The notes under the pieces were generated by a model. It was given only the letters and a program-made list of their open reading frames with translations, was not told the DNA's origin and did not search any database. The position numbers and the translations under genes are program-made. A DNA stretch of 5,710 nt from an uncultured Oscillospiraceae bacterium (GTDB lineage: Bacteria > Bacillota > Clostridia > Oscillospirales > Oscillospiraceae). The stretch spans positions 1 to 5,710 of the forward strand of contig CAKTBC010000107.1 in the NCBI GenBank assembly GCA_934533005.1, given 5' to 3'. This document shows positions 1 to 4,370 of this stretch, in pieces; position 1 is the stretch's first letter; each line of letters begins with the position of its first letter.

Positions 1-821
1 CGGATGATGACCGGCCAGAGCTCGGTGCGCTTGCCGTCCACGACGCCGGTGGTGCGGATGTCGGGGACGATCGTGAAATACTGCCAGACCTTCGCATCCA
101 TGCCAGACTTCGCGAACTCCTCGCGGAGGATGGCGTCGGACTCACGCACGGCGGCCAGACGGTCGCGGGTGATCGCGCCGACGCAGCGGACGCCGAGACC
201 GGGGCCGGGGAACGGCTGACGCCACACCATGCTGTGCGGCAGGCCGAGCGCCTCGCCAACTTGGCGGACCTCGTCCTTGAAGAGGTACTTCACCGGCTCG
301 ACGAGCTCAAAGCCGAGTTTCTCGGGCAGGCCGCCGACGTTGTGGTGCGCCTTGACGCCCTTGTCGCTCTCGACGATGTCGGGATAGATCGTGCCCTGGC
401 CGAGGAAATGGGTGCCCTGAAGCTTCGCGGCCTCTTCCTCAAAGACGTGGATGAACTCCTCGCCGATGATCTTGCGCTTGCGCTCCGGCTCCGAAACGCC
501 TGCGAGCTTATCAAGGAAGCGGTCGGTCGCGTCCACGTAGGTGAGATTCGCGCCCAGCTCCTCGCGGAAGACCTTGATGACCTGCTCGCTCTCGCCCTTG
601 CGCATGAGACCGTGGTTCACGTGCACGCAGTAGAGCTGATCGCCGATGGCTTTGAGCAGCAGCGCCGCCACAACGGAGCTGTCCACGCCGCCGGAAAGCG
701 CCAGAAGCACCTTGCCGTCGCCGACCTGCTCACGGATGAGCGCGATCTGCTCTTCGATGAATTTTTCGACGTTCAGCGTCTCACCGAAGGCGCGCCCGCC
801 GATCTTTTTTTCTTCGCTCAT
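1..821 (-). CDS. guaA: GMP synthase, stand-alone ATP pyrophosphatase subunit (GuaA C-terminal half; 3' end outside window)
   Basis: The product adenylates XMP with ATP and aminates it to GMP, the last step of guanine nucleotide synthesis in the cytosol. Visible are 273 residues: the PP-loop SGGVDSS at 43-49, VNHGLMRKGE near 68-77, GQGTIYPDIVES near 141-152, HHNVGGLPE, and WRQPFPGPGLGVR of the dimerisation domain, then WPVIIR at the window edge. About 45-50 C-terminal residues should lie to the left. Ordinary bacterial GuaA has an N-terminal class I glutamine amidotransferase domain of about 190 residues; here it is absent. The ATG at 819-821 has AAGGAGAG six bases upstream, and an in-frame TAA at 825-827 rules out an N-terminal extension. 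The protein therefore resembles the archaeal two-subunit arrangement (GuaAb) and should use ammonia from a separate glutaminase subunit or free ammonia. The upstream neighbour is divergent, so no amidotransferase gene sits directly before it. Family assignment is very secure; the split-enzyme reading follows from the sequence. Confidence 0.97.
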   Translation of the reverse strand, partial: MSEEKKIGGRAFGETLNVEKFIEEQIALIREQVGDGKVLLALSGGVDSSVVAALLLKAIGDQLYCVHVNHGLMRKGESEQVIKVFREELGANLTYVDATDRFLDKLAGVSEPERKRKIIGEEFIHVFEEEAAKLQGTHFLGQGTIYPDIVESDKGVKAHHNVGGLPEKLGFELVEPVKYLFKDEVRQVGEALGLPHSMVWRQPFPGPGLGVRCVGAITRDRLAAVRESDAILREEFAKSGMDAKVWQYFTIVPDIRTTGVVDGKRTELWPVII

Positions 822-827
822 AATTTA

Positions 828-835
828 CTCTCCTT
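828..835 (-). promoter_or_regulatory. Ribosome binding site that fixes the short guaA start
   Basis: On the minus strand the sequence reads AAGGAGAG, six bases before the ATG at 819-821. Together with the in-frame TAA at 825-827 it shows that the protein begins at the PPase half and is not an internal fragment of a full-length GuaA. Confidence 0.85.
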
Positions 836-851
836 GGGTCAAAATATTTCT

Positions 852-1532
852 ATGGCTATTGTAATGTTTCGCACCGTCATCATTTTCACGGTGCTGCTTT
901 TGTGTATGCGCATTTTAGGAAAGCGGCAGCTTGGCGAGCTGGAGCTCTCCGAGCTCGTCGTCTCCGTGCTGGTGGCAGACCTGGCCTCACTCCCCCTGCA
1001 GGATATCGGCATCCCGCTCATGAACGGCCTCGTCTCCATTTTGACGCTCTTTTGTCTCGAGCTCATTCTCTCCGGCGCCACGCTCCGCAGCCAGAAGCTG
1101 CGCACAGCGCTTTTCGGCAAGCCGTGCTTTCTCATCGAGAAAGGAAAGATCAATCAAAAAGAGATGCACCGCTGCCGGTTCTCCGTGGACGAGCTGACCG
1201 AGGAACTGCGCGCCCAGAGCGTCAACGATCTCTCCACGGTGGAATACGCCATTCTCGAAACGGACGGCACGCTCAACGTTATCCTCACGCCCGCAGAGCG
1301 CCCCGTTACCGCCGGGCAGCTCCATTGTGCCGAGCCGGAGACGGGCTACCCCTACATTCTCATCAGTGACGGGACGGTGCTGCACGAAAATCTTCGCAAA
1401 TGCGGCAAAACCGAGGATTGGCTGCGCGCGGAGTGCCGCCGGCAGGGCGTGAAAAGCCCGGAGCAGGTGTTTCTTCTCACCTGCGACAAGGCCGGGAACG
1501 TTTATTTTGCCAAACGGGAGAAACGCCCATGA
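852..1532 (+). CDS. YetF/DUF421 family membrane protein
   Basis: This 226-residue protein belongs to the YetF/YcaP/DUF421 family, whose biochemical role is not established. Bacillus relatives (YetF, and 2Duf, which carries DUF421) are spore inner-membrane proteins. The N-terminal third is membrane-embedded, with hydrophobic stretches near residues 4-19, 35-49 and 56-75. The family signature RILGKRQLGELELSEL lies at 20-35. From about residue 85 follows the soluble DUF421 domain: FGKPCFLIEKGKI, then DELTEELRAQ and the very typical VEYAILETDGTLNV. The reading frame is open upstream to 234, but that part is antisense to guaA and not coding. I chose ATG 852; an in-frame ATG at 864 is a real alternative. 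Neither has a good ribosome binding site. The stop overlaps the next start as ATGA, so the two proteins are probably translationally coupled. Family is confident, function unknown. Confidence 0.92.
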   Translation: MAIVMFRTVIIFTVLLLCMRILGKRQLGELELSELVVSVLVADLASLPLQDIGIPLMNGLVSILTLFCLELILSGATLRSQKLRTALFGKPCFLIEKGKINQKEMHRCRFSVDELTEELRAQSVNDLSTVEYAILETDGTLNVILTPAERPVTAGQLHCAEPETGYPYILISDGTVLHENLRKCGKTEDWLRAECRRQGVKSPEQVFLLTCDKAGNVYFAKREKRP

Positions 1533-1909
1533 AAAAAGCCATTGCGGCCGCCATGCTGCTCGCGCTGCTCTTCGGCGCGGCGGCGTGGAACATTGCGCAC
1601 ATTGATGCTCTCACCGGCAATCTCACGGCGCTTGCGGAAGAAGCGCTGGAATTTTGCCGCACGGAAGATTACGGCGCCGCGGAGGAGAAGCTCCGCGAGG
1701 CCATCGAGCTCTGGTACGCCTCAGAGAGCTATACGCACATCATGATCCGCCATTCGGAGGTGGATTCCACCACGGACGCCTTTTACGCCGCGCTCGAAAC
1801 CATCCTCACCGGGGACGCCGACGCCGCCGAGAGCGCCATTGAATGTCTCGAAGCGCATCTGCACAGCATCGACTCCATGGAGCACGTGAGCTTCAAGAGC
1901 GTATTTTAA
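1529..1909 (+). CDS. DUF4363 family protein, membrane-anchored or exported
   Basis: This is a 126-residue protein. MKK is followed by a hydrophobic stretch at about residues 4-20 (AIAAAMLLALLFGAAAW), which is either an uncleaved N-terminal anchor or a signal peptide; no lipobox cysteine is seen. The rest is acidic and probably alpha-helical, with LAEEALEFCRTEDYGAAEEKL resembling a TPR-like helical hairpin, then SESYTHIMIRHSEVD and a C-terminal helix. Length and pattern fit DUF4363, small Firmicutes proteins of unknown function that I recall being encoded beside DUF421 genes. The ATG at 1529 has GGGAG eight bases upstream and overlaps the stop of the DUF421 gene by four bases. The pairing suggests that this outward-facing helical protein works with the membrane protein. 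Its stop shares TTAA with the nrdR stop on the other strand. Family assignment was made by eye, with fair confidence. Confidence 0.82.
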   Translation: MKKAIAAAMLLALLFGAAAWNIAHIDALTGNLTALAEEALEFCRTEDYGAAEEKLREAIELWYASESYTHIMIRHSEVDSTTDAFYAALETILTGDADAAESAIECLEAHLHSIDSMEHVSFKSVF

Positions 1910-2364
1910 GCTTTATCCTCCAGAAGATGCGTCAGCTCTTCCATGAAGGTGTTGATATCTTTAAACTGGCGGTAGACCGAGGCGAAGCGGACGTAGGCGA
2001 CCTCGTCGAGTGATTTGAGGCGCTTCATGACCATTTCGCCGATCTCGCTCGTCGGGCATTCGCGCTCGAGCCGGTTTTGCAGCTCCTGCTCGATCTCGTT
2101 GGCAATGCGCTCAAGATCGCCGAGGGCGACGGAGCGCTTTTCGCACGCTTTGAGCATGCTGTTGATGAGCTTATTTTTATCGAACGTCTGGCGGCTGCCG
2201 TCGCGCTTGACGACGACGAGCGGCAGGCGCTCCATGACCTCATACGTTGTGAACCGGCGCTGGCAGGCGAGGCATTCTCTTCTCCGCCGGATGGACGCGC
2301 CTTCGTCCGCCGGGCGGGAGTCGATGACCTTGCTTTCCGCATAGCCGCAGAACGGGCATTTCAT
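1906..2364 (-). CDS. nrdR: Transcriptional repressor NrdR
   Basis: NrdR is the zinc-ribbon and ATP-cone repressor that senses ATP/dATP and represses ribonucleotide reductase genes through NrdR boxes. The 152-residue length is typical. The zinc ribbon is complete: CPFC at residues 3-6 and CLAC at 31-34, followed by QRRFTTYE at 35-42. The ATP-cone starts near 49 with VVVKRDGSRQTFDKNKL and continues through a helix ending in YVRFASVYRQFKDINTF, all hallmark NrdR sequence. The ATG at 2362-2364 has AGGGGGT eight bases upstream and its own promoter at 2401-2429. It is monocistronic here: the left neighbour is convergent and no nrd gene is nearby, so its targets are elsewhere in the genome. Identification is very secure. 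Confidence 0.98.
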   Translation of the reverse strand: MKCPFCGYAESKVIDSRPADEGASIRRRRECLACQRRFTTYEVMERLPLVVVKRDGSRQTFDKNKLINSMLKACEKRSVALGDLERIANEIEQELQNRLERECPTSEIGEMVMKRLKSLDEVAYVRFASVYRQFKDINTFMEELTHLLEDKA

Positions 2365-2372
2365 ACGGTGTT

Positions 2373-2379
2373 ACCCCCT
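2373..2379 (-). promoter_or_regulatory. Ribosome binding site of nrdR
   Basis: The minus strand reads AGGGGGT, eight bases before the nrdR ATG. The pyrimidine match to the 16S rRNA end is one substitution away from AGGAGGT. Confidence 0.7.
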
Positions 2380-2400
2380 GAAAGAAACATTTTTCAACAT

Positions 2401-2429
2401 ATTATACCATACGCCGCGCATCGCCACAA
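2401..2429 (-). promoter_or_regulatory. Sigma-A type promoter of nrdR
   Basis: On the minus strand a perfect TATAAT (-10, positions 2401-2406) lies exactly 17 bases after TTGTGG (-35, positions 2424-2429). The -35 matches consensus only in its first three bases. Transcription should start near 2394, giving a leader of about 30 bases that contains the ribosome binding site. No convincing pair of NrdR boxes overlaps it, so autoregulation is not supported. Confidence 0.72.
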
Positions 2430-2462
2430 GGCAAGATACGGTTACAAAAAGGCAGGAAAACG

Positions 2463-2532
2463 AAATCACCGCTTCCATATATTGTCCGTTGCGGCATAGC
2501 AAGCCACACAGGTACAATGGAAGCGGTGATTT
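2463..2532. repeat. Perfect 16-base inverted repeat; candidate terminator or leader hairpin
   Basis: The left arm at 2463-2478 (AAATCACCGCTTCCAT) is the exact reverse complement of the right arm at 2517-2532 (ATGGAAGCGGTGATTT), separated by 38 bases. The spacer can fold further: TTGC 2489-2492 pairs with GCAA 2499-2502 around a six-base loop, and ATTGT 2481-2485 can pair with ACAAT 2514-2518. Read leftward, the hairpin ends in TTTCGTTTTCC, which would suit an intrinsic terminator for the comEC-holA-RNase M5 transcript just before the nrdR promoter. Read rightward, the arm contains the ribosome binding site (GGTGAT 2525-2530) of the ORF at 2535 and is followed by five T, so it could hide that site or terminate upstream transcription. 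The long spacer is unusual for a simple terminator. Structure certain, function undecided. Confidence 0.9.
2489..2518 (+). promoter_or_regulatory. Weak candidate promoter for the small membrane ORF
   Basis: TTGCGG (2489-2494) and TACAAT (2513-2518) are spaced by 18 bases. The -10 matches five of six consensus bases, the -35 only three. A start near 2525 would leave a leader of only about ten bases and would place the left repeat arm outside the mRNA, which competes with the idea that the repeat hides the ribosome binding site. Confidence 0.25.
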
Positions 2533-2534
2533 TT

Positions 2535-2771
2535 ATGAAGTATCTTTTCTCCCCGCTCAGCGAGGAGGCGTTCGGCATGGTGCGCGATACGCTTTGCGTG
2601 AGCTGCGTGATGCTCTTCTGCTCGGTGATGGTGCTTTTACATATCGGCGCGCTCACGCCGCGCACCTACGCTCTCTACCGGCTCGCCGCCGAGCTCGAGA
2701 CCGCCTCCGGCGGCTTTCTCCTCCTCGGTAACGCCGCAGCCTTCGTTCTCGAAAGCCTGCGCCGCCGATAG
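2535..2771 (+). CDS. Small putative membrane protein, unrecognised, antisense-overlapping the RNase M5-like gene
   Basis: I do not recognise this 78-residue protein. It begins MKYLFSPLSEEAFGMVRDTL, then has a strongly hydrophobic stretch at about residues 20-41 (with CVSCVMLFCSVMVLL), a middle helix YALYRLAAELE, a second apolar stretch (GGFLLLGNAAAFVL) and a basic end LRRR. It may have one or two membrane helices. Coding evidence is good where no other gene overlaps (2535-2642): by my count G/C is about 81 % at third and 33 % at second codon positions over 36 codons, as expected for a membrane protein in this genome. The start ATG 2535 has GGTGAT (part of AAGCGGTGAT) four to five bases upstream; an in-frame ATG at 2517 lacks a good ribosome binding site. 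The last 135 bases overlap the end of the RNase M5-like gene on the other strand. Real gene likely, not proven. Confidence 0.55.
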   Translation: MKYLFSPLSEEAFGMVRDTLCVSCVMLFCSVMVLLHIGALTPRTYALYRLAAELETASGGFLLLGNAAAFVLESLRRR

Positions 2772-3323
2772 GAACTCCTCGCGCGTATAGAGTGAGTTCA
2801 CCGCATCGAGCAGCGCGTTGGCCGAGAGATTTTCCGGCAGCGCGAGCTTTTTCTGCAAGACGCGGCGCTTGGCGGCGCTGTCCGCGCCGCCGGAGAGACC
2901 GAGAGCGGCGAGATCGGCCTTGGCAACTTTCTCGCGCGTCTCCATATCGCACTCCGCTCCGGCGCGGCGGAGCGCCTCTTCCAAAATTTCCGGCTTCATG
3001 CCCTCCACGCCGAGCGTTCCGGCGCGCGAGGGGGCTTTTTTGCGCCGCTCCTTGCCCGCTATATCCGGGATGTAGGCGTGCTTGAGATACTGCGCGCATA
3101 TTGCGCCGCGCAGACGGTTTCGGATAACGAGCCCCGCGCCGTCCGCGTCCGTGAGGACGATGAGCCCGCGCTGCTCGGCCACACGCCGGAGCAGCGCGAG
3201 CTTTTCTTTATTTTTGAAGATACCGAATCCGTCGGTCGTGAAGATCGCGGTATCGACGAGCGGTTCAAGCGCGATTTTGTCATACCGTCCCTCGACGACG
3301 ATGGCCTCCTTGATTTTAAGCAC
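2637..3323 (-). CDS. rnmV: RNase M5-like TOPRIM/DUF4093 protein with an extended C-terminal tail
   Basis: This protein is homologous to ribonuclease M5, the TOPRIM nuclease that matures 5S rRNA in Firmicutes; the clostridial form carries a DUF4093 C-terminal domain. The TOPRIM core is IVVEGRYDK at residues 8-16 (catalytic Glu11) and IVLTDADGAG at 55-64 (Asp59 and Asp61), followed by YIPDIAGKERRK and LGVEGMKPEIL. The DUF4093 part runs from about 110 to LSANALLDAVNSLYTREEF near 166-184. The remaining residues 185-228 (TEEEKAAGGGLELGGEP and so on) are low-complexity and lie exactly opposite the plus-strand ORF at 2535-2771. Family members usually end near residue 190, so the tail looks acquired. 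The start is GTG 3321-3323 with GGAGG six bases upstream, overlapping the end of holA by eight bases. Third gene of the comEC-holA unit. Family is secure; the exact 5S rRNA role is inferred. Confidence 0.9.
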   Translation of the reverse strand: MLKIKEAIVVEGRYDKIALEPLVDTAIFTTDGFGIFKNKEKLALLRRVAEQRGLIVLTDADGAGLVIRNRLRGAICAQYLKHAYIPDIAGKERRKKAPSRAGTLGVEGMKPEILEEALRRAGAECDMETREKVAKADLAALGLSGGADSAAKRRVLQKKLALPENLSANALLDAVNSLYTREEFLSAAQAFENEGCGVTEEEKAAGGGLELGGEPVESVGARRERADM

Positions 3324-4365
3324 GGCGCGCCTCCATCGCGAAGCGGATCAGAAACTCCTTGACCGCCTCGGCGTCGGTGATCGCGCCGCTCTCGCGCGGC
3401 TTCATCGCATACTCCGCGCACAGCCGCACGCCGTTTGTGAGCGCTGGAAGGGAGAATTTTGCCGCCGTTTCGGCAAGCTTTCGTGCGCGGTACTCGCTTG
3501 AGGTGCCGAGCACTTCCATGAGAAACGGCGTTCCCCGGCCGCTCTTCTCGGCGATTTTCGCGGCATAAAGCTGCCGTACCTGCCAGCCGATCACGCCCAT
3601 GATCTCGATGGGCTCGGCGTCTCCGGCCAGAAGCTCCGCGAGCTTGGCCGCTGCACCGTCGTAGTTCCGGCGGGCGATCTCCTCCGTCATCTGGAAGGCG
3701 TCTGCCTCCGGGATGTGGTGGGCAAGCTTCTCGACGTCCTGCACCGTGACGCGCTCGCCGGGAACATAGCCGCAGATTTTCGCGATCTCCGGGATGAGCC
3801 GGTTCATGAGATCCCCGGAGAGGAACACGAGCCGATCCACGGCGTCGCGGTCGATGCGCTTGCCGTTGGCCTCAAAGCGGCGGACGATCCAGTTGTTGAG
3901 CGGCGTGCCGGTCTGCGCCGTGAAGTTCACGGCCTTGCCCGCGGCCTTGAGCTGCTTTATGAAGGCGAGCCGCCCGTCCGGGTCAACGCCCGTCGGCAGC
4001 GTGATAACAACGGTGCACCAGTCCGGAATGTCCGAAAAGAGCGCCGTGGTGCGCTCGTCGCGGCATTTGTTCACATCAAAGCCGCGCAGCTCCACGAACG
4101 TCCTCTCTCCGAAGAACGGCATGGCGTCGAGCGCCTCGGCGATATCGTTCGCCGCGGGGGCGGGAGAATCGATGCGTTTTGCGTTGAATTCGTCCTCCTC
4201 CGTGCCGACGCACGCGGCGCGCAGGCGCGAAACGAAGTCTGTGAGAAGATAGTCCTCTTCGCCCCAGAGAAGATAGAGCCTCTCCGGGCCGTTATTGCGG
4301 AGATCTTTTACAAGCGCGCCGTAATCGAGCGGCGCTTCCTTTTTGCCGAAAGACGGCTTTGCCAT
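3316..4365 (-). CDS. holA: DNA polymerase III subunit delta
   Basis: The delta subunit opens the beta sliding clamp within the clamp-loader complex at the replication fork. The 349 residues match the usual family length of about 330-350. The N-terminal domain shows the typical RLYLLWGEEDYLL at about residues 29-41, followed by EALDAMPFFGERTFVELRG and later PLNNWIVRRFEANGKRI (about 153-170). The middle domain has LVFLSGDLMNRLIPEIAKI and AHHIPEADAFQMTEEIARRN, and the C-terminal collar domain has PIEIMGVIGWQVRQLYAAK. Start ATG 4363-4365 has GGAGGAG eight bases upstream (4374-4380), embedded in the last codons of comEC; the comEC stop is only five bases before the start, so the genes are surely co-transcribed. 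In many Firmicutes comEC-holA is followed by rpsT on the opposite strand; here an RNase M5-like gene follows on the same strand. Intact and well supported. Confidence 0.96.
   Translation of the reverse strand: MAKPSFGKKEAPLDYGALVKDLRNNGPERLYLLWGEEDYLLTDFVSRLRAACVGTEEDEFNAKRIDSPAPAANDIAEALDAMPFFGERTFVELRGFDVNKCRDERTTALFSDIPDWCTVVITLPTGVDPDGRLAFIKQLKAAGKAVNFTAQTGTPLNNWIVRRFEANGKRIDRDAVDRLVFLSGDLMNRLIPEIAKICGYVPGERVTVQDVEKLAHHIPEADAFQMTEEIARRNYDGAAAKLAELLAGDAEPIEIMGVIGWQVRQLYAAKIAEKSGRGTPFLMEVLGTSSEYRARKLAETAAKFSLPALTNGVRLCAEYAMKPRESGAITDAEAVKEFLIRFAMEARRA
3330..3334 (-). promoter_or_regulatory. Ribosome binding site supporting the GTG start of the RNase M5-like gene
   Basis: GGAGG on the minus strand lies six bases before GTG 3321-3323 and inside the last codons of holA. 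It decides for a GTG start, and the MLKIKEAIVVEG N-terminus it gives matches the family start. Confidence 0.8.
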
Positions 4366-4370
4366 AGTAT

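Noticed and set aside
819..824. CATAAT as a -10 box for the DUF421 gene on the plus strand
   Set aside because: Five of six bases match, but it coincides with the guaA start codon, and no -35-like sequence lies 16-18 bases upstream.
234..851. Upstream extension of the DUF421 frame giving a 432-codon protein
   Set aside because: The extra part is antisense to the well-conserved guaA gene. The family start motif begins only after 852, so this is a chance open frame.
987..1385. Minus-strand open frame of 132 codons opposite the DUF421 gene
   Set aside because: It is a shadow of the DUF421 coding sequence, with no ribosome binding site and no family resemblance.
2472..2487. NrdR-box-like sequence (minus strand ACAATATATGG) upstream of nrdR
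   Set aside because: It matches about 10 of 16 consensus positions, but no second box is found at the usual spacing of about 31 bases, and it lies about 50 bases upstream of the nrdR -35, inside the inverted-repeat region.
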